Shown here one piece after another: positions 23,104-31,484 of a stretch of 43,323 nt of DNA (the first letter of the stretch is position 1; each line of letters begins with the position of its first letter). The position numbers and the translations under genes are program-made. The DNA is taken from assembly GCA_021736785.1 (NCBI GenBank), contig JAIPFF010000047.1, forward strand, positions 1-43,323, in the 5' to 3' direction. Source of the stretch: Thiohalocapsa sp. (GTDB lineage: Bacteria > Pseudomonadota > Gammaproteobacteria > Chromatiales > Chromatiaceae). The notes beneath the pieces were generated by a model. The model was not told the DNA's origin. It did no database searches and worked only from the letters and a program-made list of their open reading frames with translations.

Positions 23104-23853
23104 ATGGCGCGGCTACCGAGATTCGTGCTCCCCGGATACCCCCAGCATGTCATCCAGCGGGGCAACAACCGCCAACCGATCTTGGTCGACGAAGAAGACT
23201 ATTGGTTTCTATGGGCGAAGCTGAAGGATGCGGCACTGAAGTTCCGCTGCGACGTGCATAGCTATGTCCTGATGCCGAATCATTTCCATTTGATCCTGAC
23301 CCCGTGGAGCGAGGACGGCATCGGCAAACTGATGCAGTACACGGGCAGATACTATGTGCAGCACGTCAACGCGCGCTACGGACGCACCGGCACGCTGTGG
23401 GAAGGCCGCTACCGCGCGACGCTGTTCGATCCCGCGGCACATATGATCGAGGCCAGCCGCTACGTAGAGCTGAACCCGGTACGGGCCGGGCTTGTACGGT
23501 CTCAGGAAGACTATGATTGGTCCAGTTACGGGGCCAATGCGCATGGCGCGGACGACGAGCTGGTACATCCCCACGGCGCCTACAAGCAGCTCGGGCGCAG
23601 TGTCAAAGCGCGTCGCGATGCCTACCGCGAGAGCTTCGAAACGCCGCTGAGCGATACCTTCGTGCAGCGCCTGCGCGATGCCACCAACAAGGCATGGGTG
23701 CTCGGCGACGAGTCTTTCTGCCGGCATATCGAAGGCAAGCTGAACCGCCGCGCATCGCCGCGCCCGCGCGGCGGCGACCGCCGCTCGGAGGCCTACCGCA
23801 AGGCGGCCGCCAAGCGCGCCGAGCGCGGCGCGCAGTCTTCCCCCTCCGGTTGA
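23104..23853 (+). CDS. REP-associated tyrosine transposase (RAYT, TnpA_REP, IS200-like fold)
   Basis: 249 residues. The N-terminus PRFVLPGYPQHVIQRGNNRQ and the HUH motif in VLMPNHFHLIL (His60, His62) with the catalytic tyrosine in SRYVELNPVRAGLV (Tyr120) define the Y1 HUH endonuclease family of REP-associated transposases. The C-terminal ~100 residues (KAWVLGDESFCRHIE ... basic tail) are the usual RAYT extension. RAYTs are single-copy domesticated nucleases linked to REP/BIME elements and are not flanked by insertion-sequence ends; none are seen here. The gene appears intact. The lysine/arginine-rich tail probably binds DNA. Confidence 0.93.
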   Translation: MARLPRFVLPGYPQHVIQRGNNRQPILVDEEDYWFLWAKLKDAALKFRCDVHSYVLMPNHFHLILTPWSEDGIGKLMQYTGRYYVQHVNARYGRTGTLWEGRYRATLFDPAAHMIEASRYVELNPVRAGLVRSQEDYDWSSYGANAHGADDELVHPHGAYKQLGRSVKARRDAYRESFETPLSDTFVQRLRDATNKAWVLGDESFCRHIEGKLNRRASPRPRGGDRRSEAYRKAAAKRAERGAQSSPSG

Positions 23854-23872
23854 TCCCGTCCCGCCGGGCGTA

Positions 23873-23901
23873 CTGAAAGCGCCCGCCGACTGGTTTATAG
23901 T
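23873..23901 (+). promoter_or_regulatory. Putative sigma70 promoter for the PHA-system gene
   Basis: CTGAAA (23873-23878) and TATAGT (23896-23901) are separated by exactly 17 bp, with four of six and five of six consensus matches. It lies about 150 bp before the gene at 24049 and after the RAYT stop, overlapping an imperfect GC-rich inverted repeat. Prediction from hexamer match only. Confidence 0.5.
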
Positions 23902-24048
23902 CCCTACCCCTGATCGGTCGCCCGGGGGCCTCGGGTCACGTCGCGCGCGCAAGCCGGCGCGACGCGTCGCCGGTGCCGACGCTCGGCGTCGGAGAGCCGG
24001 CATCGACGAGCCGATGCGGTGCCCGTGCTTCGGAGGAGATAAATCACT

Positions 24049-24348
24049 ATGTCGATCATTCGCGTCAGCCGCGACCACAACCTCGGGCTGGATGCGGCCC
24101 GCACGGAAATCGAGCGCATCGCCAAACGTGTCGAGGACGACTTCGGCGCGCAATGCAGTTGGGACGGCGATTCGCTGCACTTCTCACGACCTGGCGTGTC
24201 CGGCCACATCACGGTGACCGCCGATGCGCTGGACCTCACCATTCGGCTCGGTCTTTTGATGTCCGCGATGAAGGGTCAGATCGAGCAGAAAATCGTCGCC
24301 AAGATCGACGACGCCTTGGCCAGGACCGCCGCCAGCGGCGAAACCTGA
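24049..24348 (+). CDS. Polyhydroxyalkanoic acid system family protein
   Basis: 99 residues with GGAGGAGATAAATCACT before the ATG, a good ribosome site. The sequence has the layout of the PHA granule-region family: an amphipathic N-terminus (IIRVSRDHNLGLDAARTEIE), a central strand part CSWDGDSLHFSRPGVSGHITVT, and a C-terminal helix LSAMKGQIEQKIVAKIDDAL. Family members are small cytoplasmic proteins often found near polyhydroxyalkanoate genes, though none of the phaABC genes is in this window. Precise role not known. Confidence 0.88.
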   Translation: MSIIRVSRDHNLGLDAARTEIERIAKRVEDDFGAQCSWDGDSLHFSRPGVSGHITVTADALDLTIRLGLLMSAMKGQIEQKIVAKIDDALARTAASGET

Positions 24349-24630
24349 GCCGTCGCCGCCGCCGTTGCCGCCGTCTCGGCGGCGAGCACGCAACGCAGCC
24401 ATCCCGGCGCGACACTCAATTTTGCTTGAAGAATCTTACGGAGAGAACTGAGATATAGAGCAATTTTTTGGCACGTCCTCTTGTCATCGACGGCTTCCCC
24501 GCCTATGCTGATGATTACCGCAATCGAGGGGGACTCGGCTTCAGTCGGGGGACACGGCGCCCGCCAGGGCGCCGGAGCCGAGTGCTGTTATACGGCTGCG
24601 GCCGAAGTTGGCTGATTAGGGGGCACAGAG

Positions 24631-25581
24631 ATGGACAAGCACGGTGCAGGCGCCGGCAACATGGTTGGTTTGCCGGCGGCGCAGACGTTGGATCGCCGCG
24701 GATTTCTGATCACCGGCGGGCTGGCGGCCGGCGGGCTGCTGCTCGGCCTTCCCGGTCAGGCCGCGGCGGCGCGCGGCAACACGCTGCAGGGGCAAGTGGT
24801 CTCGCTGGTCAAGCGGATGCGCGCCGAGGGCCTCATCCGCTCCGACGAGAAGACGTCTTGGTCGGTCTACGATTTCACCGGACGCAAAAAGCTGGTATCG
24901 ATCAACGAGGATCTGCCGCGTCAGGCCGCGAGCATGATGAAGCCGTTCGTGGCGCAGGCGGTGTTCTACACCACCAAGCAGCGCGGCTCGAAGCTGCGCT
25001 ACACCGGCTCCATCCGCGACACCATGGAGGCGATGATCCGCAACAGCAGCAACACGGCAACGACCGAGCTGATGCAGATCGTCAGCCGCTACAACGGCAA
25101 TGCAGGCCCGCGTGCCACCGAGCTGGTGCTCAAGCGCAACGCGCCGGGTATCTTTCAGCAGACCAGCATCGTCGAATACATTCCCGCAAACGGGCGCACT
25201 TACCGTAATCAAGCCTCCGCGCGCGACTACAGCCGCTTTCTGTTCGCGCTATGGAATGAGCAGACACCCTACGCCCGCGAGCTGTTGGGTCTGATGGCAC
25301 TGCCGAATCACGACCGCATCACTCGCGGCGTCAGCAGCATGCCGTCGAACCTGCGTGTCTACGACAAGACCGGCTCGACGGCACGGCTGTGCGGCAACAT
25401 GGGTATTATCGAATGCCGCGACCGGCGCGGCCGTCCGCGCCCCTATACCTTTATCGGCATCATCGAGAAAGGTAGCCGCACCCAGTACTACGGACGCTGG
25501 ATCACCAATCGAAGCGACGCCATGCGCCGCGTTTCGGGCCTGGTCTACGACTATATGCGCGCCGAGCATCGCCTCGCCTGA
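24631..25581 (+). CDS. Tat-exported serine hydrolase of the beta-lactamase/PBP fold
   Basis: 316 residues. The N-terminus has a twin-arginine motif DRRGFLI (21-27) followed by a hydrophobic, glycine-rich stretch and AAA cleavage region, indicating Tat export. The three active-site elements of serine penicillin-recognising enzymes are present: SMMK (101-104), SSN (139-141) and KTGST (246-250). A class A beta-lactamase would also carry a Glu166-type ExxLN omega-loop; I see no clear match between the SSN and KTG motifs, so hydrolysis of beta-lactams is doubtful. It is annotated elsewhere as class A lactamase-like serine hydrolase. The substrate may be a peptidoglycan peptide or a small ester; unknown. 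It stands alone, convergent with dapB. Confidence 0.88.
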   Translation: MDKHGAGAGNMVGLPAAQTLDRRGFLITGGLAAGGLLLGLPGQAAAARGNTLQGQVVSLVKRMRAEGLIRSDEKTSWSVYDFTGRKKLVSINEDLPRQAASMMKPFVAQAVFYTTKQRGSKLRYTGSIRDTMEAMIRNSSNTATTELMQIVSRYNGNAGPRATELVLKRNAPGIFQQTSIVEYIPANGRTYRNQASARDYSRFLFALWNEQTPYARELLGLMALPNHDRITRGVSSMPSNLRVYDKTGSTARLCGNMGIIECRDRRGRPRPYTFIGIIEKGSRTQYYGRWITNRSDAMRRVSGLVYDYMRAEHRLA

Positions 25582-25606
25582 GGTAGCTAACTCGGCACCG
25601 TTTCCA

Positions 25607-25629
25607 CGGCGGCGCACCCTGCGCCGCCG
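25607..25629. terminator. Hairpin between convergent genes
   Basis: CGGCGGCGCA, a CCC loop, and the exact complement TGCGCCGCCG give a 10-bp perfect GC-rich stem between the serine-hydrolase stop (25581) and the dapB stop (25641). No U-run follows in either direction. Position suggests shared termination. Confidence 0.65.
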
Positions 25630-25640
25630 CGGGCGCGGGC

Positions 25641-26492
<852 letters not shown>

Positions 26493-26590
26493 CTACGATA
26501 ACCGAGGTGCCCGCATCGGGAGAAGCACGGACGCTTCGCTGCTATGATCGAGGCCAAGCAATGCAGGCAAGCGCAGAGCGGAGAGCGAAA

Positions 26591-27571
26591 ATGCGTGTAC
26601 TGGTAGGCGACATCGGCGGAACCAAAACGACCCTGGCCGTTGCCGAAGTCGATGGCGGGGGCAGTGCCATCCGGTTGGACCCGAAGCGGCGCTATCCGAG
26701 CCGCGAGTTTGCCTCCCTCGGCGATCTGATTGCCCGATTCCTCGAGGAAACCACCGCGCAATGCGAGTTCGGCAGCTTCGCGGTTGCGGGTCCCGTCGTC
26801 GACGACAGCGCCAAGACCACCAATCTGCCCTGGGAGGTGGACGCACGCGCACTGGAAGCGCGCGCCGGCTTTCGGCGCGTGCGCTTGCTGAACGATCTCG
26901 AGGCCGTTGCCTGGGGCATCGGCGGCCTCGACGAGCGGGCACTGGCGGTGCTGCAGCCGGGCGAGCCGGACGCCTCGGGCAACGCCTGCGTGGTCGCGGC
27001 CGGTACCGGACTCGGACAGGCGGGACTGTTCTGGGACGGCACCGCTCATCGGCCCTTCCCCACCGAAGGCGGGCACTGCGACTTCGCGCCGGTCGACGAG
27101 CGCGAGTTGGCGCTGCTGCAGCACCTCAAGGCGCGCTTCGGGCGGGTCAGCTGGGAGCGCGTGGTCTCGGGTATGGGGATCGCGAACATCTACGGATTTC
27201 TGCTGGAATGGCACGATGCCGCGCCGTCGCCCGAGATAGGCGCCGTGCTGGCCGAGGACGGCGACGTGGCCGCCGCGGTCGCCGTCGCCGCCGACGGCTG
27301 CCCGATCTGCCGCGAGACCATGGACATGTTCGCAACCTTCTACGGCCGCGAGGCGGGCAACACCGCGCTTAAGCACATGGCGCTGGGCGGCGTCTATCTC
27401 GGCGGCGGTATCGCGCCCAAGAACCTCGACCTGCTGCGCCGGCCGGGCTTCACGCAGGGCTTCCTCGATAAGGGACGGATGCAACCGCTGATGTCGCGTA
27501 TGCCGGTCAAGGTCATTTTAGAGCCGACCACGCCGCTGCTCGGGGCCACCCGTTTCATGATCGACAGTTAG
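26591..27571 (+). CDS. glk: Glucokinase
   Basis: 326 residues from the ATG at 26591 (GGAGAGCGAAA just upstream). LVGDIGGTKTTLAV is the ATP-binding phosphate-1 motif; LLNDLEAVAWGI carries the catalytic Asp; VAAGTGLGQAGLFW and TEGGHCDFAP follow, as in the Glk family of bacterial glucokinases, and LGGVYLGGGIAPKNL near the end matches as well. It phosphorylates glucose to glucose-6-phosphate with ATP. Length is normal for Glk (about 320). The codons upstream of 26591 in the open frame overlap the dapB promoter region and are not part of the family. Confidence 0.96.
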   Translation: MRVLVGDIGGTKTTLAVAEVDGGGSAIRLDPKRRYPSREFASLGDLIARFLEETTAQCEFGSFAVAGPVVDDSAKTTNLPWEVDARALEARAGFRRVRLLNDLEAVAWGIGGLDERALAVLQPGEPDASGNACVVAAGTGLGQAGLFWDGTAHRPFPTEGGHCDFAPVDERELALLQHLKARFGRVSWERVVSGMGIANIYGFLLEWHDAAPSPEIGAVLAEDGDVAAAVAVAADGCPICRETMDMFATFYGREAGNTALKHMALGGVYLGGGIAPKNLDLLRRPGFTQGFLDKGRMQPLMSRMPVKVILEPTTPLLGATRFMIDS

Positions 27572-27739
27572 GCCTCGCGCTCCCGGCTCGCGCGGCATCG
27601 CCTCGGCCGCCGCGCGCGCCGCGATCCTGCGTCGGTCCGCGCGTCCCGCATCGCCGGCACCGCGCGGCGCGGACCGGTTTCCGATCCAGCCCCGGAGCAC
27701 CCGGCGTCATCCACCGCACGGGCGCACCCGCCGCTGCCG

Positions 27740-28525
27740 TCACGAGCGCGGGCTGTAGTGGCGTTTCAGCCAGGCCGTCAACCCCTCCAGCCCCGGAAAC
27801 AGTACCCTTTCGGTCACATTGGACTGATCGAGCTTGTCGCGGATCTCCCACTTGAGCTCGGCCGGGATAATGATCTTGCGCGCGAGGCCCTCGCGCTCGG
27901 CCAGCCAGTCGTCCAGCGCGACATGCGGGTCGGAGATGACGCAGAAAAAGGCGAATTGATTGATGATCCGATCATCGATGGAGGGAGGCTCGAAGAACAG
28001 CGCGTAGGGCTCCGGACACAACGCGTCGAGCTCGTCGAGCGAGGCGACCGACTCGGACAGCATCTCCACCGTAAACACGTTGGCGCCCTCGCGATCGAGC
28101 TGATCGCGCAGCCGCGCCGGTGCCAGCTGATGCGTGCGCAGGTAATTGGCGCCCCAGACCGCCCCGTCGCGGTCGAAGCGCGTGATGTCGGCGGTGGCGA
28201 AATGCAGCGCCGCAAAGGGCGAGTAGGTCCAGTCCATCAGCCGTGTCGGCAGGCCGTAATGCTGCGCCACCGACAGCCAGTGCCAAACCGAATCGCGCTC
28301 GACGACTCGGCGGTGCGCATATTTGCGGAAATTGCGCAGCAAATGGCGCTCGAGGCCGGCATAATCGCCGCCGAGCCGGATCAGCGTTGTCTCCAGCCGG
28401 TCGCGGGCATCGGACAGGCCGCGGAAGGCATAGCGCGACCGGTGCCGGCCGATCTCCTCGATCCACGACTCGGCAAACAGGGCGTCCTGCAGTTCGTTCC
28501 AATTCTCGACGCGTAGTTCTTCCAT
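27740..28525 (-). CDS. FRG-domain protein
   Basis: 261 residues starting at MEELRVENW. The FRG motif that names the family sits in YAFRGLSDA (residues 32-40), and QHYGLPTRLMDWT (88-100), followed by SPFAALHFA, is the second conserved block. A third conserved block, PPSIDDRIINQFAFFCV, lies in the C-terminal half. FRG-domain proteins are widespread, and many are found in genomic islands or near defence genes; their biochemical activity is not established. It is a single-gene unit, facing away from the sodium channel gene (120 bp between starts), and I see no mobile or defence neighbours. The open frame reaches 28627, but the ATG at 28525 fits the domain start. Confidence 0.9.
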   Translation of the reverse strand: MEELRVENWNELQDALFAESWIEEIGRHRSRYAFRGLSDARDRLETTLIRLGGDYAGLERHLLRNFRKYAHRRVVERDSVWHWLSVAQHYGLPTRLMDWTYSPFAALHFATADITRFDRDGAVWGANYLRTHQLAPARLRDQLDREGANVFTVEMLSESVASLDELDALCPEPYALFFEPPSIDDRIINQFAFFCVISDPHVALDDWLAEREGLARKIIIPAELKWEIRDKLDQSNVTERVLFPGLEGLTAWLKRHYSPRS

Positions 28526-28645
28526 CGACCGCCCGGTACGCAAAGCAGCAACTTGCCCACCCACTTTAACCCAGTTCGATGACCGCGCGGCAACGGGCAG
28601 CGTCCCGCGCCGCGCCGGTAATATCACTTTGGAGGAAGCGCAACG

Positions 28646-29467
28646 ATGTGGTCACGCGAGCGGATCGGCGCCTGGATCGAATCGGCGCCGGCGCAACGCT
28701 TCATTATCGTCCTGATCGCCTTGAACGCCGTCACGCTCGGCCTGGAGACCTCCGCGGCGATCATGCAGCGGGCCGGGCCGGCGCTGCTGTTGTTCGACAA
28801 AATCGTGCTCGGCATCTTCGTCGTCGAAATTCTGATCAAACTCTACGCATTTCGACTCGGATTCTTCCGCAACGCCTGGAACCTGTTCGATTTCGCCGTC
28901 GTCGGCATCGCCCTGGTTCCGGCCAGCGGCCCTTTGGCGGTGCTGCGCGCACTGCGCGTGCTGCGCGTGCTGCGGCTGATCTCCACCGTGCCGCGAATGC
29001 GCTTCGTCGTCGAGGCGCTGCTGCAGGCGGTTCCGGGCATCTCCTCCATCGCCGCCCTGATGCTGCTGCTGTTCTATGTGTTCGCGGTGATGGCCACGAG
29101 CCTGTTCGGGCAAACCTTTCCCGACTGGTTCGGCAGCATCGGCGCATCCATGTACACGTTGTTTCAGATCATGACGCTGGAGAGCTGGTCGATGGGTATC
29201 GCCCGTCCGGTGATGCAGGCGTTTCCTTACGCGTGGGCCTTTTTCGTCCCGTTTATCCTGATCGCCACCTTTACGATGCTGAACCTCTTTATCGGCATCA
29301 TTGTCGACACCATGCAGACGATGCATGGCGCCGAGCACGAGGCCGAGCGCGATCACATCGAAGATGCGGTACACGATGATGCGAGCCGCGTACTGCGGCG
29401 CCTCGAGCAAGTGCAAAGCGAGTTGGCCGCACTGCGCGCGTTGCTGGAACGAGACAAACGGCACTAA
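28646..29467 (+). CDS. Voltage-gated sodium channel, NaChBac/NavAb family
   Basis: 273 residues with TTTGGAGGAAGCGCAACG before the ATG. Six membrane segments are visible. The S4 voltage sensor has arginines at 101, 104, 107 and 110 spaced by three (VLRALRVLRVLRLIS). The pore helix and selectivity filter read FQIMTLESWSM, with TLESWSM at 177-183, the same filter as NavAb and in line with the NaChBac group. S6 (FILIATFTMLNLFIGIIVDTMQ) leads to a C-terminal acidic stretch and a coiled coil (VLRRLEQVQSELAALRALLE), which tetramerises in this family. A prokaryotic Nav channel conducts sodium across the inner membrane and is common in marine, halophilic and alkaliphilic bacteria. Intact as far as can be seen. 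Confidence 0.95.
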   Translation: MWSRERIGAWIESAPAQRFIIVLIALNAVTLGLETSAAIMQRAGPALLLFDKIVLGIFVVEILIKLYAFRLGFFRNAWNLFDFAVVGIALVPASGPLAVLRALRVLRVLRLISTVPRMRFVVEALLQAVPGISSIAALMLLLFYVFAVMATSLFGQTFPDWFGSIGASMYTLFQIMTLESWSMGIARPVMQAFPYAWAFFVPFILIATFTMLNLFIGIIVDTMQTMHGAEHEAERDHIEDAVHDDASRVLRRLEQVQSELAALRALLERDKRH

Positions 29468-29623
29468 AAAAGCACGCTAATTTCCTGATTTGGCTGTATT
29501 GCAACTCAAATGTGGTCTAAACTAGACGTGTTTCGTGCTCATACGCACACTTGTTGCTGATATCCAACAAACGCGCGGCGGCTTGTCCAGCCAGCGACGG
29601 GCCGAACCGCAGCGAGGCTGACA

Positions 29624-31468
29624 ATGACCCTACTGCTCGGGCGCTCGGCGCCGTGCCCCTCCGCGAGCCCCGCCGGGTGCGGCCCGCTCCGCCCGTGGGA
29701 GACCCGCCTTCGAGCGGCGAAACGCCGCGGGCTGAAACTCGTCCTCTCGTTCGGACTGCTGCTCGCGCCGGCCTTAGCCGGCGCGGTGAAGCTCGAAGTC
29801 CAGGTGGAGGGCGTCGAGGGCGACCGGCAGAAGAACGTCCTCGGTCTCCTCGGCATCTACCAAGAGCAGAAAGATCCCAATCTCGGTGTCGCGAGACTGC
29901 TGGCGCTGCATCGACGGGCGCCGGATCAGATCCGCGACGCGTTGGCGCCGTTCGGGCTCTACCGGGTGGAAATCCAGGACGAGCTGATCGAGCCGGAGCA
30001 GGAAGGCGGCCGTTGGCTCGCGCGCTATCGCATCGATCCCGGCGCGCCGGTAAAGGTCGCGCGCATCGACTACGAGCTCACCGGCGAAGGCGCGAGTAAC
30101 CCGGCCTTCCCGAAGTCCTTTCCGATGCAGGTCGGCGACGTGCTGCTGCATTCCGACTACGAGAAGGCGAAAAGCAAGATCACGTCCGCGGCCTCCGACG
30201 AGGGCTATTTGAACGCGCAGCTGACGCGTCATCAGGTGCTGATCGACATGGTGGCCTACGAGGCCATCATCGAATTTCATGTCGACACCGGCCCCCGCTA
30301 CTACCTCGGCGAGGTGCGTTTCGATCAGGATCTGCTGGCGGACGACTATTTGCAGGAATTCGTCACCTTCAAACCCGGCGACGTCTACGACCCGGGCCGG
30401 CTGCTGAATCTGCAGGGCCGCCTGATCGGCATGGAATATTACGAGAACGTGGAGATCAAACCGCTGATGGACCAAGCGGGCCCGGACCGCGTCATCCCGA
30501 TCGAGGTCATCGCCAAGCGCAACAAGGCCAACAAGTATCGCGTCGGTATCGGCTTTGCGACGGATGTCGGACCGCGGCTGAGCCTCGACTACCGCCGCCG
30601 CTACATCGGCCGCTACGGTCATAAGCTCAAGGCCGAGCTCGAAATCTCGCAGCTGACCCAGTCGCTGATCGGCGAGTACCGGATTCCGTTCCGCAACCCG
30701 GTGCAGGACTATATCCTGATCCGCCCGGAGATCTACGCCTTCGACACGGCAAGCCGCCAGGGCACGCTTTTCAAGGTGACCGCGGCCCATTCCGTCGTCA
30801 CGCCCGGGGGCTGGCGGCGCAACATCGGCATCGACTACCGCTACGAGGACTACGAGGTCAGCGATCAGGACTCCGACACCTTCAACGGACTCGTCCCCAA
30901 TATTTCCTGGTCGAAGATCGAGGCCGACGACCCCATCAACACCCGCAACGGCTTCAGGCTCAAATACATCCTGCAGGGCACGCTCGAGAATTCCCTGTCC
31001 GAGACCACCTGGCTGAGCGGCTCCGTGGGCTATAAGCTGATCAAGAGCTTCGGCGACGATTACCGCCTCATCACGCGGACCGACCTGGGCGTGATCCTGG
31101 CCGGCGACATCCAGGACGTGCCGGCGAGTCAGCGCTTCTTCGCCGGCGGCGACAACAGCGTCCGCGGCTGGGATCTGGACGTGCTCGGCCCGGACGATCC
31201 GGTCACGAACAAGACTGTCGGCGGACGTTATCTCGCCGTCGGCAGCCTGGAGTTGGAGCGCAAGATCAAGGGCAACTGGAGTGGCGCGGTCTTCACCGAC
31301 TTCGGCAACGCCTTCGATCCGGACTACACGGCGGAGTGGGAGCAGAGCGCCGGCCTCGGTATCCGCTACGCCACGCCCATCGGCCCGGTACGTGTCGATG
31401 TCGCCTACGCGTTGACCAAGGACCCCGGCGGGTTCAGGCTTCACGTCGGGCTTGGCCCGGATCTGTAA
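29624..31468 (+). CDS. tamA: TamA, outer-membrane Omp85 component of the translocation and assembly module
   Basis: 614 residues. A long basic leader precedes the hydrophobic signal (KLVLSFGLLLAPALAGA, ~37-53). Three POTRA-like domains cover ~55-300 (LEVQVEGVEGDRQKN is a POTRA-1 start), followed by the Omp85 barrel with the characteristic GGDNSVRGWDLDVLGP lid-loop motif and the barrel end FRLHVGLGPDL. TamA is the outer-membrane pore of the complex that inserts autotransporters and other barrel proteins, paired with TamB. tamB follows 16 bases after the stop. The AT-rich region 29480-29560, unusual for this DNA, probably holds its promoter. Confidence 0.94.
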   Translation: MTLLLGRSAPCPSASPAGCGPLRPWETRLRAAKRRGLKLVLSFGLLLAPALAGAVKLEVQVEGVEGDRQKNVLGLLGIYQEQKDPNLGVARLLALHRRAPDQIRDALAPFGLYRVEIQDELIEPEQEGGRWLARYRIDPGAPVKVARIDYELTGEGASNPAFPKSFPMQVGDVLLHSDYEKAKSKITSAASDEGYLNAQLTRHQVLIDMVAYEAIIEFHVDTGPRYYLGEVRFDQDLLADDYLQEFVTFKPGDVYDPGRLLNLQGRLIGMEYYENVEIKPLMDQAGPDRVIPIEVIAKRNKANKYRVGIGFATDVGPRLSLDYRRRYIGRYGHKLKAELEISQLTQSLIGEYRIPFRNPVQDYILIRPEIYAFDTASRQGTLFKVTAAHSVVTPGGWRRNIGIDYRYEDYEVSDQDSDTFNGLVPNISWSKIEADDPINTRNGFRLKYILQGTLENSLSETTWLSGSVGYKLIKSFGDDYRLITRTDLGVILAGDIQDVPASQRFFAGGDNSVRGWDLDVLGPDDPVTNKTVGGRYLAVGSLELERKIKGNWSGAVFTDFGNAFDPDYTAEWEQSAGLGIRYATPIGPVRVDVAYALTKDPGGFRLHVGLGPDL

Positions 31469-31484
31469 GCGAGCGACCAAGACG

